A stretch of DNA of 64,000 nt from Nitrospirales bacterium. Lineage in GTDB: Bacteria > Nitrospirota > Nitrospiria > Nitrospirales > UBA8639. Made by a program: the position numbers and the translations under genes. The notes below the pieces were generated by a model, which did no database searches, had not been told where the DNA came from, and saw nothing but the letters and a program-made list of their open reading frames with translations. Numbering within the stretch: position 1 is the first letter of the stretch; each line of letters starts with the position of its first letter. Below, one piece after another: positions 47,120-55,508 of the stretch. The stretch covers positions 62,001-126,000 of the forward strand of contig JAJDBM010000058.1 in the NCBI GenBank assembly GCA_029261355.1. The letters run 5' to 3'.

Positions 47120-48616
47120 ATGAGAAAGTTGGCCTTGTGTTTTCTTGTAATGGGAATAGTCATGTACGGGTTGGAGAACATTCAGCCTCATTCCAATATC
47201 TCTTTAATGATAGCAGAATCTCTTGCTGAGACTGTCAAAGACCCCACACTACTACATACAGTTTCTGATTCTTCCTTATCACCGCTTTCGCCTCATATTG
47301 GCATGACGGGGAAGGTGGGTCTTGAGGATCGTTTGCATCGTACATTGGCAGGGAGTGTCACGTTAGCAGATGGTTTAGAGTCCGACTCTGTGGCTCAGAG
47401 AGTCAATGGTCTGGTGGGGCAGTTTATATTCTGGCCGAATGAACAGGATCCTACGCATCTCATTGTTTGCATGGAAGGTTCTCGGAAATTGGTTGGAACT
47501 GATGTCTCAGGAGACGATACATTCAATGCGTCCGTTCAACGTCTTTCTTTATCCAACAATATTTCAGAAACGATCTTGCGTGGTCTCGATCGTTGCGATG
47601 TGATCGAGCGAACACCATGGGGAACGGTCTTAGCTGCCGAAGAGGTTGAAGATGGTTCTGTCTATGAAATACTCCGTCCCTTACTTGTGACAAATCACGT
47701 TGTGCAAGATCGCTCTCGTGGACACGTAACGAATCGTAACGATCAGCCTTCAGCATTTGTGGCAAAACGTCCTGCTCTTCCGATCATGGCATGGGAAGGA
47801 TTAGCGGTTCTAGAGAATGGAGCGATACTTGGCATTGAGGAAAAACACACTCCCAATATTCATCCGCGTCAGCGAGGAGGGGTGTTGTTTAAATTTATTC
47901 CTGCTCACTCCCGTGTTAATGGTGCCGTGATCGAGAACTTAGACGAATCACCTTTGGTCGCGGGACGAGTCAATGCCATGCAGGTATATTGTCAACATGG
48001 GACAAAAGGGTTTGATGATTCCAGATGTTCGGGGATGATTAGTTGGCTTTCCGTTCGCGCGAGGAATGCTTCTCATGACGCTTTTGAAATGGGAACGGTG
48101 GGGTATAGGAGTCCTGAAGATCTCTATCTCGATACCTTTTACAAAGAGGAGGGTAGTCGTTTTTGTTGGACCAGCCTCACTCATAAAGACGTATTTCCAA
48201 TGGCTCAGGTACATTGTGCCATTGACTATGACCTACTTGGTGATGAAATTGATGTTCAAGGTATGGTGGCCACCAATTTCTTGAAAGGGAATCCATTATT
48301 TCGTTCACACGATGGAACTATCATACATCCAGAGACCGAGATGCTATTGACACTTGTTCATGGTCAAGACGAGATGTTGTTAGCTTGTGGGCTGACTCGA
48401 AAGAACATGCATTCGAAGACTTCGAAGTGTACGAATGTGTTGACTGTTCCAGGGACGCTTGCTGAACTGAAAAGTGTGCGAATGACAAAAGATGGAAAGA
48501 CGGTATTTCTTGCGCTTCAAAAACGGACAACGGGTGACCCATCGGATGTGGACAATTTTGAAGCCTATGAGATATTGAAAGTTGGTAATTTCTCTTCCTT
48601 ACTTTTCATTCATTAA
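47120..48616 (+). CDS. Diverged PhoX-family protein
   Basis: A 498-residue paralogue of the PhoX at 42974, with an N-terminal hydrophobic signal (LALCFLVMGIVMYGL). The front half is kept: FWPNEQDPTHLIVCMEG, RCDVIERTPWGTVLAAEE (158-175, Cys159 kept) and MAWEGLAVLENGAILGIEE. Two sites differ: RPED of PhoX is SPED here (Ser331), and the C-terminal VIEDN motif is replaced by LVHGQDE. It may have lost activity or changed substrate. AAGGAT lies before the ATG; the Pho-box geometry is not convincing upstream. It ends about 500 bases before the sigma factor gene. Confidence 0.82.
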   Translation: MRKLALCFLVMGIVMYGLENIQPHSNISLMIAESLAETVKDPTLLHTVSDSSLSPLSPHIGMTGKVGLEDRLHRTLAGSVTLADGLESDSVAQRVNGLVGQFIFWPNEQDPTHLIVCMEGSRKLVGTDVSGDDTFNASVQRLSLSNNISETILRGLDRCDVIERTPWGTVLAAEEVEDGSVYEILRPLLVTNHVVQDRSRGHVTNRNDQPSAFVAKRPALPIMAWEGLAVLENGAILGIEEKHTPNIHPRQRGGVLFKFIPAHSRVNGAVIENLDESPLVAGRVNAMQVYCQHGTKGFDDSRCSGMISWLSVRARNASHDAFEMGTVGYRSPEDLYLDTFYKEEGSRFCWTSLTHKDVFPMAQVHCAIDYDLLGDEIDVQGMVATNFLKGNPLFRSHDGTIIHPETEMLLTLVHGQDEMLLACGLTRKNMHSKTSKCTNVLTVPGTLAELKSVRMTKDGKTVFLALQKRTTGDPSDVDNFEAYEILKVGNFSSLLFIH

Positions 48617-48983
48617 TTTCACGTTATGGAATGACAAGTCAGGTTGAAGGGGTATATTCAAAGGGGGAACTGAGTTAAAAGAATTTTCTTTCAACTGCGT
48701 CTGCCGGTCTTACCTACATCTTTGTTCCTTCCTAACTATCTTCAAGTCCAACTATACAATTTCTATCGTGTTGGAAGAAGACGTCTCTACATACTGGCGA
48801 AACTTTCGCTCGTCATATAAAACGAATACTCGGTCTCGACTTCCAGCACTCACGGTTGTGTCTTGTTGATTATCCTAGTAACGGCAGTTGGATGCGTGAA
48901 GAGGTAGTGCAGATTTTCGTGATCAACTGCTGTTTCCAAGATTATTCATTGTCTGGGATATTCGTCTGTATTTGTGATCAAAC
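48617..48983. other. Intergenic region after the diverged PhoX gene
   Basis: About 370 bases without a supported gene, leading into the Pho-box-like promoter of the sigma factor. Confidence 0.4.
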
Positions 48984-49027
48984 AGTTACGTAGTTGATAC
49001 AGGATTGTCATGTGATCTGGTTATGGT
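48984..49027 (+). promoter_or_regulatory. Putative Pho box and -10 before the sigma factor gene
   Basis: AGTTAC 48984, TGATAC 48995 and TGTCAT 49006 are in 11-bp register. TATGGT at 49022-49027 follows the last after exactly 10 bp. The start codon (TTG 49182) lies about 150 bp beyond. Confidence 0.55.
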
Positions 49028-49089
49028 TGTGTCTACATAATACATTTCTAATCTTCTGTTAGCTCGAATAATTCTAGTCTTTCAATGTT

Positions 49090-49125
49090 GACTCCTCACG
49101 CACTGTAGAAAGTGTGTGAGGAGTC
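49090..49125 (+). terminator. Long hairpin in the sigma factor leader
   Basis: GACTCCTCACGCACT (49090-49104) pairs with AGTGTGTGAGGAGTC (49111-49125) with one G-T pair and a six-base loop. No T-tract follows, so it is more likely an mRNA structure in the leader, 57 bases before the start codon, than a simple terminator. Confidence 0.5.
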
Positions 49126-49181
49126 ATAATTCAGTTGTCACCATTATATCTTCTAGGCACATTTTACAAAGGAGTCCTACG

Positions 49182-50768
49182 TTGTCACATAAAAAGATTA
49201 TTGATACTTGTCAATTAGGTGACGAATTAAGATTGTCAGGTGCTTCTAGTACTCAACGAGTAGAAAATCGAGAGACAAGTAATGTTATGGACATGTACAT
49301 GCAGGAGCTCAAATCTTTTCCAGTCCCCACGCATGAGACTCAAACTTGTCTTGCAAAGAATATTCAGAAATGGAAACGTCGACGTGATGTCCTCTTGTTC
49401 ACGAATCCGATGTGCGTCAATTGGTTATTTCAATGGTTCGTTCTGGTTGAGAACGGTAATTTGGTATTAAACGATATTATTGACTACCGAAGAGAAAATG
49501 TGACTCGGCAAAACATGAAACCCAAAGTCGATGAGACGAACAAATATGTTCAACGAAATAAACTCATAGGCAAACTGTCAGTTGCACTGAAGACATTTCT
49601 AGTCTTGGATGAAAAGCGCAGAAGAGGATGGTGTGTGCCCAAAAGACAGAAACAGGTCATGCGAGACTTTAAGAAGTCACGGCAAGAGATGTTGAGTCTC
49701 ATTCGCTTAGTAGCATTGAAGTCTCAAGCAGTTACACGTCTATCAGAAGAATTGAACGCGATATATCGTGAACTATCAGTCATCCACGAAACAGCGTTGA
49801 GTCTCTTTCAGAAACTGAACAGGCCTGTATCCTCCGAGTTAACATTCGAAGCTATGCAGGCTATGCTCAATGCCGCTCTGAAATCCCAAGAGATAACGTC
49901 CAGTTCACGAGTATTGATCGGAGAAGTAGAGATTTTCTTGAATCGGCTGAGATATCTCACCGAGCATGTCACGTACATGCCATTGGATGAGTTTAGTAAG
50001 GTGATTACTCAAGTTAATTACGCTGACAGACAGATGAACTGTACTAAGTGTGACTTAGTTCAATCCAATCAAAGATTGGTCCTGACATTAGCCAGGAAAT
50101 ATAGTGGAAAACATTTAGATTTAATGGATTTTATTCAAGAAGGAAATATCGGGCTCATTAAAGCCGCGGAACGGTTTGACTATCGACATGGGAGTAAGTT
50201 TAGTACCTACGCTGTCTGGTGGATTCGTCAGGCCATGACGAGGGCGTTAGAAGATCAGGACTCTGGAGTCAGAATACCTGTGCATATGATTCATGCTAAA
50301 CGCTTCATCCAACGTGCAAAGCGGAATCTGACACAACAATTGGGTAGGCACCCTTCCACCGTGGAATTGTCAAATTTTTCAGGAACTTCACTCACACATG
50401 TTCAACAGATAGGGGGGCTGATCCAAGAACCAGCTTCTTTTGACGCGTTGCCCTCGACCTCAGCTAGCTCACAGCCACCGTATCGTTGGCTTCAATCTAA
50501 TGATTCTAGTCCATTAGATAATGTTGTCTATCGGCAAATGCATGAACGGATTTTTCCAATTTTCGGAATATTAAACCCAAAAGAGCAAGACATTGTACGT
50601 CGCCATTATGGTTTAGGGGCTGAGATGGAGGAATCCGATCGTACCAAAATAGGAAAGACTTACGGCGTGACTCGTGAACGAATCCGGCAGATCGAAAATA
50701 AGGCATTTGAAAAACTACGGCGTTCCCGGTATGTCCGCGGGCTTCGGAGTTATGTCCAATCCGATTGA
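49182..50768 (+). CDS. RNA polymerase sigma-70 family factor, RpoD-like with a large non-conserved region
   Basis: A 528-residue sigma factor. Region 1.2 begins MDMYMQELKSFPVPTHETQ. It is followed by about 230 residues of basic, helical, poorly conserved sequence. Region 2 has NQRLVLTLARKYSGKHLDLM, DFIQEGNIGLIKAAERFDYR and FSTYAVWWIRQAMTRAL; region 3 and region 4 end with GVTRERIRQIENKAFEKLR. I chose TTG 49182 because AAAGGAG sits eight bases before it; an in-frame ATG at 49116 lies inside the leader hairpin. The size suggests a group 2-like factor rather than the primary RpoD. With a Pho-box-like promoter it may link phosphate starvation to a wider programme. Confidence 0.88.
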   Translation: MSHKKIIDTCQLGDELRLSGASSTQRVENRETSNVMDMYMQELKSFPVPTHETQTCLAKNIQKWKRRRDVLLFTNPMCVNWLFQWFVLVENGNLVLNDIIDYRRENVTRQNMKPKVDETNKYVQRNKLIGKLSVALKTFLVLDEKRRRGWCVPKRQKQVMRDFKKSRQEMLSLIRLVALKSQAVTRLSEELNAIYRELSVIHETALSLFQKLNRPVSSELTFEAMQAMLNAALKSQEITSSSRVLIGEVEIFLNRLRYLTEHVTYMPLDEFSKVITQVNYADRQMNCTKCDLVQSNQRLVLTLARKYSGKHLDLMDFIQEGNIGLIKAAERFDYRHGSKFSTYAVWWIRQAMTRALEDQDSGVRIPVHMIHAKRFIQRAKRNLTQQLGRHPSTVELSNFSGTSLTHVQQIGGLIQEPASFDALPSTSASSQPPYRWLQSNDSSPLDNVVYRQMHERIFPIFGILNPKEQDIVRRHYGLGAEMEESDRTKIGKTYGVTRERIRQIENKAFEKLRRSRYVRGLRSYVQSD

Positions 50769-50862
50769 GTCATGTCGTGATCATATCCCAATTCAGCATA
50801 TCAGGTCATGATTTGGCCTAGGCTATTTTAATAGGTCTCTTACTCTTGTTTATTCATTTTTA

Positions 50863-50909
50863 ATTAACGTGAATGTTACATGCCTCTAACACCTCAGCAA
50901 TTTTATCCT
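50863..50909 (+). promoter_or_regulatory. Weak Pho-box-like series upstream of the broken zinc-ribbon gene
   Basis: ATTAAC 50863, TGTTAC 50874 and TCTAAC 50885 are in 11-bp register, and TATCCT is at 50904-50909, 13 bp rather than 10 bp after the last unit. The phasing is good; the promoter spacing is not. Confidence 0.4.
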
Positions 50910-51040
50910 GATAGTCTGCAGTCCATGAACGGTTTTTGTTTGCAAGGGTTTCTCGATTATCGGGTCTTAAGTGAAACGTTCCATTGTTCTCTTATCGTGT
51001 TTAAGTCAGGCGCGAGGATGTGCTGGTAAGGAGCAAACTC

Positions 51041-51236
51041 ATGAGACTTTCAACGGTAAACCCTAGAGCTCTTTTATCTGATGGCATCTGTCCACAGTGC
51101 TGTGATGTCATGGTATTGGCTGACAGTACTGATGTTAATGAAGTAGGTAGATCGGAATATTGGATTCGGCTTGCGTTGCACGGAATGTGAGGCAGTGCGT
51201 GATCCATTTCTGAAGTACCTACATATCTCGCATTAA
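51041..51236 (+). pseudogene. Frameshifted small zinc-ribbon gene
   Basis: ATG 51041 after AAGGAG encodes MRLSTVNPRALLSDGICPQC and on to SEYW, then drifts and stops at 51190. From about 51165 the next frame gives GFGLRCTECEAVRDPF and stops at 51236. Joined across a one-base shift, the CPQC and CTEC knuckles would form a zinc ribbon of about 65 residues, similar in layout to the intact gene at 28462. Confidence 0.6.
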
Positions 51237-51271
51237 GACATATGGTCTTTCGAGTGTGAGCACTTTCTCTT

Positions 51272-51410
51272 GGGCTCCTCTAAAAACTGTCATCTTTCAT
51301 GATTGCGGCGTCAGCTACGTGCTCGAATCCACATGTATTCGCCCATGCACTGCGGTTTTGCACTCTCAGCTTCCTTGCCCTCACAAAAATGATAGTTTTT
51401 AGAGGTGCCC
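51272..51410. repeat. MITE-like element with 26-bp terminal inverted repeats
   Basis: Left end 51272-51297 and right end 51385-51410 are inverted repeats matching at 23 of 26 positions (left begins GGGCTCCTCTAAAAACTGTC; the right, inverted, begins GGGCACCTCTAAAAACTATC). Both ends are flanked by TCTT, a possible 4-bp target duplication. The 87-bp centre, GATTGCGGCGTCAGC onwards, has no open frame of note and is shared with the repeat at 29913. A non-autonomous mobile element is the simplest reading; its parent transposase is not in the window. Confidence 0.7.
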
Positions 51411-51449
51411 TCTTCTTTCTCTACATTATAGTTTAAAGTAATTAATACA

Positions 51450-51776
51450 GTGACGCTTCAAGCTTATGCCAAAAATGTCCTCTCTTTCCAGGAAAAAACA
51501 TTAAGTGTTTCTTGTCAGAGTGACATTGTCTGGTTGACACGAAAGGAATTTCAAATTTTATTACACTTGTATTCGGCTATCGGGTTCGTGTGTTCGCGAG
51601 AGGAACTTCTCGCTAAAGTATGGGGGCGTGATGTGTTTGTGGATTTAAGAACGATTGACCGACATGTGGTGCAGCTTCGCCGAAAAATAAAGAACCTGGG
51701 TCAATGGGAGCTTAGCCTGGATACTGTCTGGGGAGTTGGATATCGCCTTCGAAAATCTGGATCCCTCCGAAGTTAA
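51450..51776 (+). CDS. Stand-alone OmpR/PhoB-type winged-helix DNA-binding protein
   Basis: A 108-residue protein consisting only of a Trans_reg_C winged helix: VWLTRKEFQILLHLYSAIGF, CSREELLAKVWGRD, the recognition helix RTIDRHVVQLRRKIK, and the closing VWGVGYRLRKS. There is no receiver domain and none in another frame upstream. The start is a GTG without an obvious ribosome site. It precedes ppx by about 90 bp on the same strand. It may compete with or assist PhoB, or be the remnant of a response regulator cut off by the MITE-like element 39 bp upstream. Confidence 0.72.
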   Translation: MTLQAYAKNVLSFQEKTLSVSCQSDIVWLTRKEFQILLHLYSAIGFVCSREELLAKVWGRDVFVDLRTIDRHVVQLRRKIKNLGQWELSLDTVWGVGYRLRKSGSLRS

Positions 51777-51864
51777 TCAGTTGTCCTTCTTTTTTTTCAG
51801 TTTCAAGACCTTCCCCAAATTTTTTATCTCTGTTAGTGTAACACTTTTTATCAGAGGGACAATC

Positions 51865-53418
51865 ATGAGTAAGCTTGCCGTTATTGATATTGGGACAAAC
51901 TCCATTCATATGATTTTGGTCGAGATCGGCACGGATTTCTCTTGTAAAGTGATGGATCGCTTTAAAGATATGGTTCGATTGGGTGATGGCACCTTTATGA
52001 ATCGTTCACTGTCGGAAGCGGCCATGATGCGAGGAACAGATGCTCTTCGAAATTTGACGAACCTCGCTCGAAATAAAGGATTTGATCGAATTGTTGCCAC
52101 GGCGACTAGCGCCGTTCGTGAAGCAAAGAATGGAGGAGAGTTTCTTCAGCTTGTTGAAGCTGAGACAGGACTTGAGGTTCAAGTTATTACGGGAAAGGAA
52201 GAAGCACGATTGATCTATATTGGTGTCCGCAATGGTATGGAATTATCAAGGACGCCGTCGTTGATCGCCGATGTTGGGGGTGGATCTGTAGAAGTCATCG
52301 CCTGCAACCAAAAGCAAATGTTCTTTGGTCGCAGTCTGAAGCTTGGTACGATTCGCTTGAAAGATCTTTGTCTCAAGGAAGATCCTCCGACAAAGGGAAT
52401 GATTAAAGAACTTGAAAAGACGATCAACGCTGGACTAGATGCTGGTCTTAAATCTTCACGCGATTTCAAGTTTTCAAGTGTCGTGGCCACATCTGGAACT
52501 GCAGGAAATTTAACAGAGATCATTTATCTTCGTCGATCAGGGAAACCCGTTCCTCAACTCAACCTAGCAACGATTGGGATAACCGAAATTCGGGAGATTG
52601 AAGCAGAATTAGCATTAGGTGATGTGAATGCTCGACTTGCGATTCCAGGTCTTGATCCAAAGCGCGTCGATACCTTACTTCCTGGGACGATGTTTTTTCG
52701 ATGTCTGCTTGAGCATGCTGGTCACAAAACTTTAACGATTAGTGATAAAGCGCTTCGTGAAGGAGTGATCTTTGATTTTATTGAACGGCATCGAGCAGGA
52801 CTGCAGGCAGAGCAAGAAATCCCGAATACTCGACGACGAAATGTGATGTTGTTTGGACGGCGTTGCCATTATGAGGAGTCACATGCCATTCATGTGGCGA
52901 TGCTCTCGCTTCGGTTATTTGATGAATGTATTCCATTGCACGATCTTGGAGATCAAGAGCGTGAGTGGTTAGAATATGCTGCCTTACTTCATGACGTGGG
53001 ATACGTCATTCGGCGGCGACAGCATCATAAACATACTTATTATCTGATTAAGCATGGTGATCTTTCTGGTTTGACCGCCGAAGAGGTGAATGTTGTCGCG
53101 CTTGTAGCTCGCTATCATCGGAGGGCTGTGCCCAAGGATAAGCATGATGACTTCAAGTCATTATCAGGACGACAGAGGAAGATAGTTCGAATTCTTAGTG
53201 CGATTCTTCGTCTTGCAGATGGATTAGATCGGAGTCAATTTTCAGTCGTTCAGCAGGTTCATGTCTCAATAGGAGATATGATTGAACTTGAATTGACATG
53301 TACGTCTGACCCCGAACTTGAGCTGTGGGCGGCACGGAAGCGCGTCTCTCTATTCGAGAAAGTATTCCATCGGCCGGTAGAATTCCTGTGTGTCTATTCT
53401 AATGGGCAACAAGAGTAA
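51865..53418 (+). CDS. ppx: Exopolyphosphatase/guanosine pentaphosphatase Ppx/GppA with HD domain
   Basis: A 517-residue enzyme releasing phosphate from polyphosphate or hydrolysing pppGpp. Residues 1-300 have the actin-like ASKHA fold: AVIDIGTNSIHMILVEI, ATATSAVREAKNG, IADVGGGSVEVIAC and ATSGTAGNL. The C-terminal part (about 330-510) is an HD-type domain with AALLHDVGYVI and ILRLADGLDRSQFS. ATG 51865 follows GAGGGA; the longer frame from 51736 overlaps the preceding gene in another frame and is rejected. It balances the PPK1 encoded at 23533. Confidence 0.92.
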   Translation: MSKLAVIDIGTNSIHMILVEIGTDFSCKVMDRFKDMVRLGDGTFMNRSLSEAAMMRGTDALRNLTNLARNKGFDRIVATATSAVREAKNGGEFLQLVEAETGLEVQVITGKEEARLIYIGVRNGMELSRTPSLIADVGGGSVEVIACNQKQMFFGRSLKLGTIRLKDLCLKEDPPTKGMIKELEKTINAGLDAGLKSSRDFKFSSVVATSGTAGNLTEIIYLRRSGKPVPQLNLATIGITEIREIEAELALGDVNARLAIPGLDPKRVDTLLPGTMFFRCLLEHAGHKTLTISDKALREGVIFDFIERHRAGLQAEQEIPNTRRRNVMLFGRRCHYEESHAIHVAMLSLRLFDECIPLHDLGDQEREWLEYAALLHDVGYVIRRRQHHKHTYYLIKHGDLSGLTAEEVNVVALVARYHRRAVPKDKHDDFKSLSGRQRKIVRILSAILRLADGLDRSQFSVVQQVHVSIGDMIELELTCTSDPELELWAARKRVSLFEKVFHRPVEFLCVYSNGQQE

Positions 53419-53857
53419 TGTTCTCTTTCCACCTTTCACACTAATCACATACTCCCCCCACTCAGATATGTCGGTGAGATGATCACGAGAAGAATTCTCA
53501 GTGGGGAGTCTCCTTCTATGGCTCACCTATTCGCCTGAGCCTAACAAACCGTTTAATATAATCAACTTCATGCTAGTTAATTAGTGCATGATACTGTCCG
53601 ATGTCTGAATCCGCGTATCCTCGTTCTACTCTCCCTGTAAGCCTCGTCCTTGTTTCGCCCGTACCATTAAGAGTCAGCCTATCTTCAGTCTATCCCTACT
53701 CTTTCCCCCTCAAACGGGTAATTGTTGCGAGACATGACGCATATCTATTCTTCTTTACTATGACAGATTCGACAAAATTTTTCTGCCTAAGAATTGCCTG
53801 AATCTACAACCGATTAATTACCCCCTGTGTTGTTGTCTGGTAAAAAGGAGTCGTGTT
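53419..53857. other. Intergenic region between ppx and the bactofilin gene
   Basis: About 440 bases without a supported gene. An imperfect inverted repeat of CTCCCC and GGGGAG with long spacing lies near 53450-53510; it might mark the end of the ppx transcript but is too irregular to name. A 66-codon frame at 53601 shows no protein-like features. Confidence 0.4.
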
Positions 53858-54265
53858 ATGAGTCAGGATATCTCTCACAATCTCGCACATCGTAAGGTTA
53901 CTTCATGTGATGATCAAGAATTCGAACTCTATGTTAGTCAGGGGTCTCGTATTCAAGGAGTCTTCCATGTTCGAGGTCCGATTCGGATTGACGGCTATGT
54001 TGAAGGGGCAATTCATACAGATCATACTGTGCAAGTAGGAAAAGATGCGGTCATTGTGGCCAATATTTATGCAAATTATCTTGTTTCCCAAGGGCCTATT
54101 CGTGGAGACGTCAAAGTTCGTGGACGGGTAGAGCTGTTAGCGCCTGCGAGGGTAGAGGGCTCAATTTCAGCTCCTAAGTTTACACTGGAGCAAGGAGTGC
54201 AAGTGACGGGGATGATTACAATGGAGCAGCACAAAGACGGATTGAAGAATCAGAAAATGTCGTGA
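53858..54265 (+). CDS. Bactofilin (polymer-forming cytoskeletal protein)
   Basis: A 135-residue protein with the bactofilin beta-helix: a repeated pattern of short strands (GSRIQGVFHVRGPIRIDG, VEGAIHTDHTVQVG, IRGDVKVRGRVELLA, ARVEGSISAPKFTLEQG) flanked by short disordered ends. Bactofilins form nucleotide-independent filaments at the membrane and often organise envelope or stalk growth. AAAGGAG precedes the ATG. It converges on sixA with only 11 bp between the stops. No link to phosphate is evident, though stalk-forming bacteria combine the two. Confidence 0.88.
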   Translation: MSQDISHNLAHRKVTSCDDQEFELYVSQGSRIQGVFHVRGPIRIDGYVEGAIHTDHTVQVGKDAVIVANIYANYLVSQGPIRGDVKVRGRVELLAPARVEGSISAPKFTLEQGVQVTGMITMEQHKDGLKNQKMS

Positions 54266-54276
54266 ACCGTCATCGT

Positions 54277-54780
54277 CTAGCTGTTCGCTAATTGTCGCAG
54301 CAGCCCAGGACGTACCCACCAATCTAAGTTACCACATCCAATTTTTGGTTTTTCCTCAAACTGCACCGCACAGGCTCCTGCTTTCTTAAGAGTGAGACCA
54401 GGAATATATCTTCCTGAAATCATCATGGCGGCAAGCTGCCCTAGATGAGGTTCATGTCCGATGCACATGACGCAGGCATCTTCAGGAAATTTCGTTAAGA
54501 TGGGAAAGGTGTCCATGGGAGAGTGCGTCAAGACGAGTTCTTGGCACACGTGCATATTTCCCTCTAGTGTAAAGACGTCTTCCACAATTTGTGCTGTTTC
54601 TAAGGCCCGCGTATAGGGACTAGAAAGCAAGTGTATTGGCTGGTCGGCTATATTCAAAAGGCCTTCTATTGCGCCGCGAGTTTTGTCCACTCCCTCACTC
54701 GTTAAGGGACGTTCGCTGTCGAGGCCGAGCCAGGCCTCCCGGGATACAGCAATTCCATGTCTAACGAGAATGCATTTCAT
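54277..54780 (-). CDS. sixA: Phosphohistidine phosphatase SixA
   Basis: A 167-residue histidine-phosphatase-superfamily enzyme beginning with the catalytic LVRHGIAV (His8). It also has SERPLTSEGV, LLSSPYTRALETAQI (second Arg) and the second catalytic His in CIGHEPHLGQL. SixA dephosphorylates phosphohistidine on signalling or phosphotransfer proteins, in E. coli including PtsO/NPr. The C-terminal RPGLLRQLANS is usual for the family. It forms a convergent pair with the bactofilin gene. Confidence 0.9.
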   Translation of the reverse strand: MKCILVRHGIAVSREAWLGLDSERPLTSEGVDKTRGAIEGLLNIADQPIHLLSSPYTRALETAQIVEDVFTLEGNMHVCQELVLTHSPMDTFPILTKFPEDACVMCIGHEPHLGQLAAMMISGRYIPGLTLKKAGACAVQFEEKPKIGCGNLDWWVRPGLLRQLANS

Positions 54781-54986
54781 TGATGTCTCGGCATAGTGTC
54801 TTGTGAGGATTCATGATTCGCACCCTATCAGAAAAGGGAAGAATGTGAAACGGTAATGAGGAAATGACAGAAGAATGTAGGGGAGGTAAGAGATGGTTGA
54901 GAGGTCGATGGATAGATATAAAAGTGGGAAAATATATTATACTTCTTGGGGGATTTCCTTAAAATCAATACATAATGTTGCGCATG
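54781..54986. other. Intergenic region between psiE and sixA
   Basis: About 200 AT-rich bases with no supported gene. It should hold the sixA promoter. Confidence 0.35.
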
Positions 54987-55469
54987 CTATGAGGCGGGAG
55001 CCTCATAGTCAACGCTGGTTTCAGATTTGGTTGGTGACCATTGGACTGCAACGACACGCGTGATGGCCAAGGTGATAATAATTCCGCCTAGTATGCCCCA
55101 CTGTGTCAGATGGGCTTCTTTGAACCATTGAGCAATGACTTCCGTGAGCATGACGACAAGAATGGTATCAACGATAAAGGTCACCTTGACTCGACCTTCC
55201 GAAAAGTATGTCAAGGTCGTTTTCAAGACTTCGACAATGGCTAAGAGTATCAGGGTGTTAATAATCACTTGCCGTAGAACGATTTCTAGGGGTTGTGAAA
55301 ATAATAACTCTAATCCAATGAACGTCATAAGTACCCCACCAGCGAGTGCTGTGAGAATGGTGATAATCAATAGGCTCAAAATGAGTTTGACGCCTTGAAC
55401 CCAAAATTGAGTCATGTCAATCGCGAAGGACCTATTGAATGCGGCGATTCCTGTATGGATAACTCTCAT
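54987..55469 (-). CDS. psiE: Phosphate-starvation-inducible PsiE family membrane protein
   Basis: A 160-residue inner-membrane protein with four hydrophobic segments (LILSLLIITILTALAGG, QVIINTLILLAIVEVL, VTFIVDTILVVMLTEVI, GILGGIIITLAITRVVAV) and the family pattern LKTTLTYFSEGRVKVTFIVD, split here as LKTTLTYFSEGR and VKVTFIVD. This matches PsiE, a protein of unknown role that in E. coli is controlled by PhoB. AAAAGGAG precedes the ATG. It lies 39 bp downstream of a CBS-domain gene that carries a Pho box, so it is probably phosphate-regulated here too. Confidence 0.85.
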   Translation of the reverse strand: MRVIHTGIAAFNRSFAIDMTQFWVQGVKLILSLLIITILTALAGGVLMTFIGLELLFSQPLEIVLRQVIINTLILLAIVEVLKTTLTYFSEGRVKVTFIVDTILVVMLTEVIAQWFKEAHLTQWGILGGIIITLAITRVVAVQWSPTKSETSVDYEAPAS

Positions 55470-55508
55470 ATTATTTGCTTTCTCCTTTTCTGTTGGGATG
55501 TGTGATTA

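Noticed and set aside
53450-53520. Inverted CTCCCC/GGGGAG after ppx as a terminator
   Set aside because: Arms are far apart and bulged, and no T-tract follows.
53601-53801. 66-codon frame between ppx and bactofilin
   Set aside because: Low-complexity Ser/Val/Leu composition and no ribosome site.
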